From: JACVRM01 sp963809765
GTDB lineage: Bacteria > Actinomycetota > Thermoleophilia > Gaiellales > Gaiellaceae
Reading direction: 5' to 3'
Assembly (NCBI GenBank): GCA_963809765.1
Contig: CAWEKT010000001.1
Coordinates: forward strand, 1 to 64,000
Length of the DNA: 64,000 nt
Shown: piece after piece, positions 1-7,469 of the stretch
Layout: each line of letters opens with the position of its first letter
Position numbering within the stretch: the stretch's first letter is position 1
Notes under the pieces: model-generated
What the model was told of the DNA's origin: nothing
Databases searched by the model: none
What the model saw: only the letters and a program-made list of their open reading frames with translations
Translations under genes and position numbers: made by a program

Positions 1-63
1 GTTCCTGAGCGAGCGGCGTGCCAGGGGCTCCGGCGCTCGCCTGCCGGCTGCGAAAGAGGCGTG

Positions 64-243
64 TTAGCGGACAGTTCGCAACTGCAGGAACACCCAGGTC
101 GCTGCGGCCGCCGCGACCGCGAAGATCACCCCGAGGATCCAGTGGCCCGTGAGCAAGAGGATGAGGGCGATCAGCCCGAGCGCCCCCGCGACCAGCGCCC
201 CGCGGCGCAGAAAGCGTTCGCGTGTGCGTGCTCTGCCGCCCAC
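64..243 (-). CDS. Small two-helix membrane protein, hypothetical
   Basis: A 59-residue reading frame starts at a GTG with an in-frame TGA just upstream, which fixes the start. After a basic N-terminus (GGRARTRERFLRRG) come two hydrophobic stretches separated by a short GHW turn, and the protein ends in LQLRTVR. This is the pattern of a small inner-membrane hairpin protein. I do not recognise a family. No strong ribosome binding site is visible. It lies downstream of the toroid-like protein on the same strand and could be its distal operon partner. Confidence 0.5.
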   Translation of the reverse strand: MGGRARTRERFLRRGALVAGALGLIALILLLTGHWILGVIFAVAAAAATWVFLQLRTVR

Positions 244-329
244 GCTCAGCGAGTGGTTTCAGTGTCCGACTTCACCGGGGCGTCAGCCTACCCTCGAGCG
301 GATGGGCTGCCCGGTCGTAGCGGGACTGC

Positions 330-1259
330 TCAAGCGGCCGCCGGCTGCTCCAGCGTGCGGAGGATGCGCAGCGCCCGCAACGTGTTCCACCTGCTCTCCT
401 GGCCGGGTTTCTCCATCTCGACGAGCAGCGTGCCGGGGATCCGCTTCTGCAGCGGCCAGCGCCCGTTGGCCTTGCGCTTCTCGCGGAGCAACGCGATTGC
501 GTCTGCTGCGCGCTCGTCGTGGAGCGCCGCGGTGACGCGCATGTAGTCCAGACCGCGCAAGACCGTGTAGTGCCAGTGCCACGGGTAGGTGAGGTGGGTG
601 AACCGTTCCGAGATGATCTCGCCGGTTCGGTCGGAGCGGTAGAGGCGGTGGGCGAGCATGAACTCGAGGGCGCGAGCCTCGGCGCCGGCGACCGCCTCCT
701 CCGGTACCACCCCGCGCGCAACGGCAATGCGGAGGCCCTCGAGCACGTTGAAGGTCGTGTGGAAGGAGCTGTGGCTGATGGTGGGCCGGCGCCGAACGTG
801 GCAATTCCAGCCACCGTCATCGAGCTGGGCGCTCAGCACCGTTCGAGCGAGCGCCGGCGGACGCGCATCTCCCGGCAGGAAGTACGCGCCGAGCCCCACC
901 CAGAAGCCGAGGTGGCAGAGATCCATCCGCTTCAGCAGGAACGCTCCGTCCACCTCCTTCCCCGGCGGTATCCAGCTCAGCACCCGGTCGGCGTCGGCGC
1001 GTGCTTCCGGGTGATCTTCTGGGAGCCCGCACGCGACGAGCAGCAGGAGCGCCCAGACGTCGTCGGTCCAGCGGCCCTTCGGCCACTCACCGCCCCGGCG
1101 GTGAGCGAGCATCCCCGGGACCCAACCCGTCTCGGCCGTCCGTCGCCGCTCGCTCTCCCAGACGTCGGCCGGCTCGTCGAGCAGGTCGCGCATCACCTGC
1201 CAGCGGATGACCGGGTCACCGGCCAGCAGCCAGTCGATCACGGCGCCGTCGATCGCCAA
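330..1259 (-). CDS. Squalene-cyclase-like alpha/alpha-toroid protein, hypothetical
   Basis: A soluble protein of about 309 residues, rich in Trp, Leu and Arg helices, with repeated features of the prenyltransferase/terpenoid-cyclase toroid fold. These include a QW-like segment (DDGGWNCH), a conserved central HSSFHTTFNVLEGL stretch, and WHWHYTVLRGLDYM. It lacks the DxDD acid motif of true squalene-hopene cyclases, so a catalytic cyclase role is not supported. Such proteins are usually annotated as hypothetical. The frame is open further upstream, but a good promoter lies at 1270-1298, so translation probably starts at the TTG at 1259 or the GTG at 1241 rather than at 1304. It is divergent from the DHFR-like gene. 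Confidence 0.7.
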   Translation of the reverse strand: MAIDGAVIDWLLAGDPVIRWQVMRDLLDEPADVWESERRRTAETGWVPGMLAHRRGGEWPKGRWTDDVWALLLLVACGLPEDHPEARADADRVLSWIPPGKEVDGAFLLKRMDLCHLGFWVGLGAYFLPGDARPPALARTVLSAQLDDGGWNCHVRRRPTISHSSFHTTFNVLEGLRIAVARGVVPEEAVAGAEARALEFMLAHRLYRSDRTGEIISERFTHLTYPWHWHYTVLRGLDYMRVTAALHDERAADAIALLREKRKANGRWPLQKRIPGTLLVEMEKPGQESRWNTLRALRILRTLEQPAAA

Positions 1260-1269
1260 TCTCCGGGCA

Positions 1270-1298
1270 ACAGTAGTCCCACACGAAGCGAGGCTCAA
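1270..1298 (-). promoter_or_regulatory. Promoter of the toroid-like gene
   Basis: Read on the minus strand: -35 TTGAGC, a 17-base spacer, -10 TACTGT, then only about ten bases to the TTG start. This would give a nearly leaderless message. It argues that the longer reading frame starting at 1304 is not the translated form. Confidence 0.5.
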
Positions 1299-1319
1299 AG
1301 TCAACTAGCGTCTCAGCGC

Positions 1320-1889
1320 ATGAGACGAGTGATCGTGCAGGAGTTCGTGACGATCGACGGGCTCGCAGCCGGCCCGGAGGGAAGCGTGGACTTCATTCCC
1401 GCGAACGCGCAGGGAGACACCAAGCTCGCCGAGCACCAGCTGCGGTTCATCGACACGGTCGACACGATCGTGCTCGGGCGGAGGACGTACGAGATGTTCG
1501 CCGGCTACTGGCCGACGGCGACTGGGGACGACAAGCCGTTCGCGGACAAGATCAACGCCACCCCGAAGCTCGTGTTCTCGGGCACGCTCGAGCGTGCTCC
1601 GTGGGGCTCCTACGAAGACGCGACGATCAGCAGAGACGACCCTGGCGAGGAGCTGGGGCGCCTGCGCGAGCGCGAGGGCAAGGACCTGCTCGTCTGGGGA
1701 AGCCTGACGCTCGTGCGGTCACTTGGAGAAGCGGGGCTCGTCGACGAGTACCAGCTGTGGCTCCTGCCCGTCGTCCTGGGCGCCGGCCGGCCACTCTTCA
1801 CCGAGGGCCTCGGCGAGATCGCCATGGAGCTCCTCGAGGCGAAGACGTCCGACAGAGGTGCCACGTTGCTGCGCTATCAGCCCCGCTGA
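1320..1889 (+). CDS. Dihydrofolate reductase family protein (RibD C-terminal-like)
   Basis: A 189-residue protein beginning MRRVIVQEFVTIDGLAAGPE, the usual N-terminus of YyaP/YwjB-type members of the RibD/DHFR superfamily. Further family signatures are VLGRRTYEMFAGYWP (nucleotide-binding helix), LLVWGSLTLVRSL (the GSxxL segment) and LLPVVLGAGRPLF near the C-terminus. These proteins are NADPH-dependent reductases of unknown substrate and are distinct from the housekeeping DHFR. The length matches the family. The ATG is preferred because the frame extending upstream only overlaps the divergent gene. A strong Shine-Dalgarno is not visible. Confidence 0.85.
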   Translation: MRRVIVQEFVTIDGLAAGPEGSVDFIPANAQGDTKLAEHQLRFIDTVDTIVLGRRTYEMFAGYWPTATGDDKPFADKINATPKLVFSGTLERAPWGSYEDATISRDDPGEELGRLREREGKDLLVWGSLTLVRSLGEAGLVDEYQLWLLPVVLGAGRPLFTEGLGEIAMELLEAKTSDRGATLLRYQPR

Positions 1890-1915
1890 GCGCAGCCGAG
1901 ACCGACGGCAGCCGC

Positions 1916-4354
1916 TCACTCGATTGCCGGGCGAATCACGGCGCGCGGCTCGCGGCCGGCCAGAAGCCAGCCCGCCGCCGCGGCAACCAGCGGGACGCCG
2001 AGGACGAGCATGAGCAGCGGGAGCACCGGGATCCGGCCGAGATAGTCGAGGTCGTCGAGGTAGGTGGCTCCGAGCATGACGTAGGCACCGGCGACACCGA
2101 GAGTCCCGCCGAGTAGGGCGAGCGCGCCGGCGGTGGACGCGGTCAGGGTGCGGCGAATCCTCCTCGTGGCTCCGGTGGCGGTCAGAGTGCGGAGGTCACC
2201 GGCGCTCTCGCTGCGGATGAGGCCGACCGTCATTGCGAGAATGGCGAGCGCCAGAAGGGCGCCCGCGCCGGTCGTAATCGCCATCGCCGTCGCGTAGGAC
2301 GGCTTATCCCGGCGGGTCTCGATCGTGAGGTCGGTGTCCGCGACGATCTCGCGCGCGTCCGCGATCTGGTCGCTCGTCAGCGGCCCGCTCGACTCGACCA
2401 GCCACCCGCCCGGGATCTGCTGCCAGCCGTGACGGCGCAGACCGTTGAGGGTGATGAGCGTCGGCGGCTCTTGCGCACTGTCCGAGCCGAACAAGTGGTG
2501 CCGCATTTCCACCTTCTGGACGTTTGTGACGGCGATCTCGCGCTGCGGTGTCATGCTCGGGATGACGAGGTCGTCGGTCCGGGCGCTGCGGTCGGCGAGG
2601 AAGTCCGTGCCCGCGGCCACCGCGCGTGGATCGATACCGAGGTAGTCGAGCATCGCGGGCGTGGCGACGTAGAGCCTCGATTCGGCGAGGTATTGCTTTC
2701 CGCCCTCGGGAGTGTCGAATCGCCTCGTGAGCTCGACCGGGGCGAACACTCGGGTGTCGCTTTCGACGATGGGAGTCTCCCCGGATCGGGACACTTTGCG
2801 CAACGAAATGACGGTGGCCCCGTCGAGTTGGGCGGCAACCCGTCGCACGCGGGCGGCCAGGCCCTGAAGCCGAGCAGGTGTGTCAATCGGGGTTAGCTCT
2901 CGAGCGTCGGGCGGACCCAGGTGCACCCGGATCTGCCGGTCGGACAGGTTGGCCGGCTCAGTCGCCTGCTTCTCTGCCTCGGCAGCGGCGATGATGACGA
3001 TCGTCGCGGCGATACCGAGGGCGACGGTGATCGCGGCGAGCGCAGCTCCGGAACGGGCCTGATACCGAACGAGGTCTCGGAGTGCCAAGCGGGGCGCGAT
3101 CGAGACTCGTCCCGCTACGCCGGAGAAGACCCGGATCGCCAGGGGTCCGAGCAGCAGGCAGCCGACGATCGTCGCCACGATCCCGGCGACGATGAGCGGC
3201 GCTGTGTCTCGGTTCGATAGGGCGAGACAGCCGACGCCGACCGTAATGAGCGCGGCGGCCGCGATCGCCGAGTGACGTGCGGGCCGCGGCCTGGGAGGAC
3301 GCCCCGAGAGCGCGAGCGTGACGGGCAGGCGAGCGACGGCTCGCGCCGGCCACCAGGCAGCGGCAGTGGCTCCGAAGATCGCGAGCAGGCCGGTAAGCGC
3401 GATCACCGCCCACGGCAGGCTGAGCCGATCCACGCGATGGTCGACGGCAGATTCGAGCGTCGGGGCGGCCGCGCACCAGAGGGCGATGCCGAGGGCTGCT
3501 CCGCAGAGTGCGGCGACCGCCCCGACGATGCCGCCGTTGGCCAGGAGCACGAGTCGCAGGTGCTTCTGCGTGGCGCCGATCGCGGCGAGCATGCCGAGGT
3601 GGCGGAGCCGTCGCTGCGCGATGACTGCGAAGCCTGCGGCGGCGATCAGCGAGGCCAGCAGCAGGAAGACGGTGGCCACCGAGAACATCAGCAGCGTGTC
3701 CGGCGGCCGGTCGTTGCCGATGATCATCATGCCCACGAAGGCGGAGCGGCCCTCACCCACGGCGTCGAAGAAGGCGCCGAGCGACGCTTCGTTCGCGTCG
3801 GCAAGAACCGAGACGTGGTCGGGCGGGCTCCCCGAAGAGGGGGAGAGAAGGGCGAACTCGTCGCTGAGCTCGCGTGGGTTCTCGACGATGCCGACCACGG
3901 TCCGCCCAACACCGTCGAGCGCCAGCGACGATCCGAGCGCGAGCCGAAGCAGGTTCGCCACCCCGTCCGTGACGGCGACCTCGCCGCGTGCGGTCGGGTA
4001 CCGGCCCCGGCGGAGCGCAAGCAGCTCGCCTCCGAGAGCGCCTTCCGGATCCTGCGTTCGGTAGTCGACCTTGTCGACGCTGCCGGGGATGGCAACCGAT
4101 CGATGGCCGATGGCGTCCGTCGTCCCGAGCGACTTCTCGGCAGAGGCGAGCCCGGCCTCGAGCAATCGCGGATCGGTGCCGTCGAACCTGACCACCGTAT
4201 TGGCCGAGCCGAACTCGGAGTTGACGGCCGGGCCCGTGTTGTAGACGAGCGTGATGCTGCCGACCGCCGCGGCGACGGCGACGGTCAGGAGCGTCACAAC
4301 CAGGGCCTGCTGCCGCCACTCACGCCGGAACATGCGTCCGGCCCAGCGGATCAA
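1916..4354 (-). CDS. FtsX-like ABC transporter permease
   Basis: About 812 residues with the MacB/FtsX duplicated layout: an N-terminal membrane anchor (after MFRREWRQQ), a large extracytoplasmic domain, three clustered helices around residues 250-370, then a second anchor, second periplasmic domain and final three helices (LLALAILAMTVGLIRSESAG, then LLMLVLGVPLVAAAAGWLLAG). It is the membrane partner of the ATPase immediately upstream. The start is uncertain: the TTG at 4354 opens the frame, but an ATG at 4422 overlapping the ATPase stop (ATGA) is the coupling used elsewhere in this genome, and its frame breaks after 23 codons. A one-base indel near 4360 would join them. Substrate unknown; probably a drug, peptide or lipid. 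Confidence 0.85.
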   Translation of the reverse strand: MIRWAGRMFRREWRQQALVVTLLTVAVAAAVGSITLVYNTGPAVNSEFGSANTVVRFDGTDPRLLEAGLASAEKSLGTTDAIGHRSVAIPGSVDKVDYRTQDPEGALGGELLALRRGRYPTARGEVAVTDGVANLLRLALGSSLALDGVGRTVVGIVENPRELSDEFALLSPSSGSPPDHVSVLADANEASLGAFFDAVGEGRSAFVGMMIIGNDRPPDTLLMFSVATVFLLLASLIAAAGFAVIAQRRLRHLGMLAAIGATQKHLRLVLLANGGIVGAVAALCGAALGIALWCAAAPTLESAVDHRVDRLSLPWAVIALTGLLAIFGATAAAWWPARAVARLPVTLALSGRPPRPRPARHSAIAAAALITVGVGCLALSNRDTAPLIVAGIVATIVGCLLLGPLAIRVFSGVAGRVSIAPRLALRDLVRYQARSGAALAAITVALGIAATIVIIAAAEAEKQATEPANLSDRQIRVHLGPPDARELTPIDTPARLQGLAARVRRVAAQLDGATVISLRKVSRSGETPIVESDTRVFAPVELTRRFDTPEGGKQYLAESRLYVATPAMLDYLGIDPRAVAAGTDFLADRSARTDDLVIPSMTPQREIAVTNVQKVEMRHHLFGSDSAQEPPTLITLNGLRRHGWQQIPGGWLVESSGPLTSDQIADAREIVADTDLTIETRRDKPSYATAMAITTGAGALLALAILAMTVGLIRSESAGDLRTLTATGATRRIRRTLTASTAGALALLGGTLGVAGAYVMLGATYLDDLDYLGRIPVLPLLMLVLGVPLVAAAAGWLLAGREPRAVIRPAIE

Positions 4355-4418
4355 GGCAAGGCGAGCTGCGACACCGCCGTTTCCCGCCCGCCCAGGCCGA
4401 ACTGATGTGCGAGCGCAC

Positions 4419-5144
4419 TCATCGCCGGCTGCCTGCCACGAGCAGAGATTCGGGGCCGGGGGGCGAGACCGTCTGATCGACCACGTGGCCGTCGCGCAGG
4501 AACACGACGCGGTCGGCCCAGGACGCCAGGTGCGCCTCATGGGTGACGACGACCCCCGCGACGCCCCGCTGCGTGGCCGTGCGCAGCAGGCGCATGACCG
4601 CCTCGCCGTTCACGGAGTCGAGCGCGCCGGTCGGTTCGTCGGCGAGCAGGAGTCGGCGTTCGCCCACGATCGCCCGGGCAATCGCGACCCGTTGCCGTTC
4701 GCCGCCCGACAGCTCGTCCGGGAAGCGCCCGGCGCGGTCGGCGACCCCAAGCTCCTCGAGTGCCGCGAGCCCGCTCGTGCGGGCGGCTTTCGCCCGGGTG
4801 CCGTCGAGCTCGAGTGGCAGGGTGACGTTCTCCATCGCCGTCAGCCCCGCGAGCAGGTTGAAATCCTGGAAGACGTAGCCGATCGAGCGGCGGCGCATCT
4901 TCGCCTGGTCGGCGCGCGAGACGCCCGAGAGCTCGACGCCGTCCACCAGCACCTGGCCGCTGGAAGGCTGCTCGAGGCTGCCGGCGATCGTCAAGAGCGT
5001 GCTCTTGCCGGAGCCGCTCGGACCCATGATCGCGACGAGCTCGCCGCGCTCGACCACGAGGTCGACGTCGCTGAGTGCGTGCACCTCGGTCGGCCCTGAG
5101 CCGTAGAGCTTCGATACCTGGCGTAGTTCGAGCGCAGCCGTCAT
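4419..5144 (-). CDS. ABC transporter ATP-binding protein (MacB/LolD type)
   Basis: A 241-residue ATPase with Walker A GPSGSGKST, Q-loop VFQDFNLL, signature LSGGERQRVAIARA, Walker B LLLADEPTGALD and H-loop VVTHE. The composition and the DxxKMRRRSIGYVFQ segment match the MacB/LolD/FtsE family that pairs with FtsX-like permeases. The ATG is preceded by a good GGAGGT site. It overlaps the PadR gene by 4 bases (ATGA) and ends at the start of the permease, so the three genes form one coupled operon probably controlled by PadR. Confidence 0.95.
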   Translation of the reverse strand: MTAALELRQVSKLYGSGPTEVHALSDVDLVVERGELVAIMGPSGSGKSTLLTIAGSLEQPSSGQVLVDGVELSGVSRADQAKMRRRSIGYVFQDFNLLAGLTAMENVTLPLELDGTRAKAARTSGLAALEELGVADRAGRFPDELSGGERQRVAIARAIVGERRLLLADEPTGALDSVNGEAVMRLLRTATQRGVAGVVVTHEAHLASWADRVVFLRDGHVVDQTVSPPGPESLLVAGSRR

Positions 5145-5713
5145 GGCGAGACCTCCAGAGAGGGAATTGGTGCGAGAGGAACTTCGGGCACCGCGGTGGG
5201 CGGCCGCTGCTTCAGGCGGACGTCTGCGGCGTCGAGCCAGCGGATGATTGCCTCGAGGCGGAAGAGCTCCGCGTCGGCGACGAGCGCCAAGGCCGTATCG
5301 TCTTCCGCTGCGGCTGCCTTCACCTGTGTGTAGCGCTGCATGACCTCGATCACGTGGCGGCGATGCACCTGCAGGATCTCGTGGACGTCGGTCCCGGGGA
5401 CCTGCAGCGCCACCAGCACTTTGATCACGAGCTCGTCGCGCGGAGGGGGGACGAGGTCGGGCGGCGTGCGAAGCCACTCGGCGAGCTCGCGAGCGCCGGC
5501 CGCCGTGATCCTGAACTGCTTCCGCGACCGCTCGCGTTCCCCGTCGTCCGTCTCGACGAGGTCGTCGCGCTCGAGGCGTTGGAGGGTCGTGTAGACCTGC
5601 CCGACGTTGAGCGGCCAGACCTCGCCCGTGCGCGCCTCGAACTCGTTCTGCAGCCGCAGGCCGTACTTCGGCCCGTCGCTCAGGAGCGCTAGGAGCGCGT
5701 GGGGGACGCTCAC
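5141..5713 (-). CDS. PadR family transcriptional regulator
   Basis: A 190-residue protein with the PadR winged helix at the N-terminus (HALLALLSDGPKYGLRLQNEFE, then VGQVYTTLQRLERDDLV) and a C-terminal helical dimerisation domain (about residues 95-170, PadR_C/Vir-like). PadR proteins repress neighbouring transporter genes and are released by small molecules. Here it is first in an operon with the ABC ATPase and permease. A near-palindrome overlapping its -10 box suggests autoregulation. The inducer cannot be read from sequence. Confidence 0.92.
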   Translation of the reverse strand: MSVPHALLALLSDGPKYGLRLQNEFEARTGEVWPLNVGQVYTTLQRLERDDLVETDDGERERSRKQFRITAAGARELAEWLRTPPDLVPPPRDELVIKVLVALQVPGTDVHEILQVHRRHVIEVMQRYTQVKAAAAEDDTALALVADAELFRLEAIIRWLDAADVRLKQRPPTAVPEVPLAPIPSLEVSP

Positions 5714-5731
5714 GAGCTTGCCCGTTCAATC

Positions 5732-5770
5732 ATACTGGGTACTATACCGAGTATACAGAGGCGAACGCAA
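5732..5770 (-). promoter_or_regulatory. PadR operon promoter with overlapping palindromic operator
   Basis: On the minus strand, -35 TTGCGT and -10 TATAGT are separated by 18 bases. A 23-base near-palindrome at 5732-5754 (outer arms ATACT/AGTAT, inner GGTA/TACC, centre near 5743) covers the -10 region. This is what is expected of a dimeric PadR repressor binding its own promoter. Confidence 0.55.
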
Positions 5771-5861
5771 GTCATCTGAGCTCGATCCGTGCCGACCGCG
5801 TTCAGCCGGCCCGCTCGCGGTTGAATGTGGTCCTCCGCGGCACCCCGGCGGACGGCGCGCG

Positions 5862-6671
5862 ATGATGGTGCTCGCGGTGCCCATCGAACAGATGAAGGCG
5901 TACCTGATGGACATGGACGGCGTCCTCGTCCGCGAGGAGCAGTTGATCCCGGGCGCCGACGCGTTCGTCCGCCAGCTGCAGGAGGCGGGCATCCCCTTCC
6001 TCGTGCTGACCAACAACTCGATCTACACGGCGCGCGACCTGGCGGCCCGGCTGCGCCTGACGGGGCTGGAGGTGCCGGAGGAGGCGATCTGGACGTCGGC
6101 ACTGGCGACCGCGCGCTTCCTCGACCACCAGCGGCCGAACGGGTCGGCGTTCGTGATCGGCGAGTCCGGGCTGACGACGGCCCTGCACGAGGTCGGCTAC
6201 GTCCTCGTCGACCGAGACCCCGACTACGTCGTGCTCGGCGAGACGCGCTCGTACAGCCTCGGGCGCATCACCCAGGCGATCCGGCTGATCGGGGCGGGCG
6301 CACGTTTCATCGCCACCAATCCCGATCCGACCGGCCCGTCGCCGGAGGGACCGCTGCCCGCCACCGGCGCGGTCGCGGCGCTCATCTCGCGGGCGACCGG
6401 CGTCGAGCCCTACTTCGTCGGCAAGCCGAACCCGCTGATGATGCGCGAGGCGCTGCGGGCAATCGATGCCCACTCGGAGAGCACGGTCATGATCGGGGAT
6501 CGCATGGACACGGACATCGTCGCCGGCATGGAGGCGGGGATGCGGACGGTGCTCGTGCTCACCGGGATCACGACGCGCGAGCTGGCGGAGCGTTTCCCGT
6601 ACCGGCCGTCGCGGATCGTCGACTCGATCGCCGACCTTCTCGACGCGCGGCTGCCGGCTGCGCAGGAGTGA
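5862..6671 (+). CDS. HAD-superfamily hydrolase, NagD/HAD-IIA type
   Basis: A protein of 269 residues with all HAD motifs. Motif I is MDMDGVLV, with both catalytic aspartates. Motif II is VLTNNS. The motif III lysine is in FVGKPNP. Motif IV is MIGDRMDTDIVAG. The large cap between motifs II and III and the LPATGAVAALI stretch identify the HAD-IIA (NagD, 4-nitrophenylphosphatase, sugar phosphatase) group. It probably dephosphorylates a small phosphometabolite in the cytoplasm. Two ATGs (5862 and 5865) are possible starts. It stands alone, divergent from the PadR operon. Confidence 0.9.
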   Translation: MMVLAVPIEQMKAYLMDMDGVLVREEQLIPGADAFVRQLQEAGIPFLVLTNNSIYTARDLAARLRLTGLEVPEEAIWTSALATARFLDHQRPNGSAFVIGESGLTTALHEVGYVLVDRDPDYVVLGETRSYSLGRITQAIRLIGAGARFIATNPDPTGPSPEGPLPATGAVAALISRATGVEPYFVGKPNPLMMREALRAIDAHSESTVMIGDRMDTDIVAGMEAGMRTVLVLTGITTRELAERFPYRPSRIVDSIADLLDARLPAAQE

Positions 6672-6692
6672 CCGAGGTCGCCGGCTGCGCGC

Positions 6693-7355
6693 CTACGCCG
6701 CCGCTCGGGCCCGCGCAGACAGGCTCAACACCCGAAAGCAGCGCTCCAGTGTTGCGGCGTCGCCCTCGACCTGCGCCCGGCCGCTCGCAGCGGCCTCGGC
6801 CGGCGGCAGGGTGCCGCTCGCCATCCGGAAGAACGTGTCGACGTCGGTTCGAACGGTGAGATCTGCATCGTCCGCGGCGCCGGCGAGCGCCTCCAGCTGC
6901 CCCTCCACGATCCGTGCGCTGAAGGCGCAGCCGTCCACGTCCAGCACGTACGTCTCGGTCAGGCCGCGAGCCTCCTCGGCCACGAAGAGCGCAGGCAGCG
7001 CATTGACCCCCCACTCGGGATAGAGCTCGTCGTCGCGAGGCGGGCCGAGCGAGCGAGCACCCCAACGCGCCAGTGCGCGCATCACCTCGTCGAGCTCTGC
7101 CCCGTAGTCGGTCAGCTCGTAGACCGTCGCCGGCGTCGGCGGCGGGAGCTTCCGCTTCCGGACGACTTCCGCTAGCTCGAGCTCACGTAAGCGAGTCGCG
7201 AGGATGTTGGTGCCGATGCCCGGCAGGCCGTGTGCGAGGTCGGTGTAGCGCTTCGGGCCGTGCATCAGCTCGCGCACGATCAGAAGCGACCAGCGTTCGC
7301 CGACGAGCGAGAGCGCGTGCGCGGTCGGGCAGTACTGGTCGTAGGTCTTGGCCAC
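6693..7355 (-). CDS. HxlR-type winged-helix regulator with SCP2-like C-terminal domain
   Basis: A 220-residue protein. Residues 1-100 are an HxlR/MarR-like winged helix (DQYCPTAHALSLVGERWSLL, then ELMHGPKRYTDLAHGLPGIG, then ILATRLRELE). Residues 110-215 resemble the SCP2 sterol-carrier/alkyl-sulfatase C-terminal fold, which could bind a hydrophobic ligand. HxlR regulators answer to reactive electrophiles or drugs. The gene starts with GTG at 7355, is divergent from an MFS efflux pump and shares with it an intergenic region holding repeated GCAAGT half-sites. The likely role is repression of the pump. Confidence 0.9.
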   Translation of the reverse strand: MAKTYDQYCPTAHALSLVGERWSLLIVRELMHGPKRYTDLAHGLPGIGTNILATRLRELELAEVVRKRKLPPPTPATVYELTDYGAELDEVMRALARWGARSLGPPRDDELYPEWGVNALPALFVAEEARGLTETYVLDVDGCAFSARIVEGQLEALAGAADDADLTVRTDVDTFFRMASGTLPPAEAAASGRAQVEGDAATLERCFRVLSLSARARAAA

Positions 7356-7393
7356 TCGCTTGCGATTCTAGCGCACGAACTGGCCGTTCAGAA

Positions 7394-7437
7394 GCAAGTA
7401 CTTGCGAAAAAGAAGTAGTAACTGTATTCTCGCAAGT
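7394..7437 (+). promoter_or_regulatory. MFS pump promoter with HxlR-type operator
   Basis: The promoter is -35 TTGCGA (7402-7407), a 17-base spacer and -10 TATTCT (7425-7430). A perfect palindrome GCAAGTACTTGC covers the upstream edge of the -35 (7394-7405), and a further GCAAGT half-site lies directly after the -10 (7432-7437). Thus ACTTGCGA and TCGCAAGT form an inverted pair that brackets the whole core promoter. The regulator encoded on the other side is the obvious binder. Confidence 0.65.
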
Positions 7438-7469
7438 CTCAACTGCACTTCTGAATGAAGGGATCAACG

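Noticed and set aside
3272..4405. A long plus-strand open frame opposite the FtsX-like permease
   Set aside because: It is Arg/Glu-rich antisense shadow of the permease, without a start context or recognisable domain.
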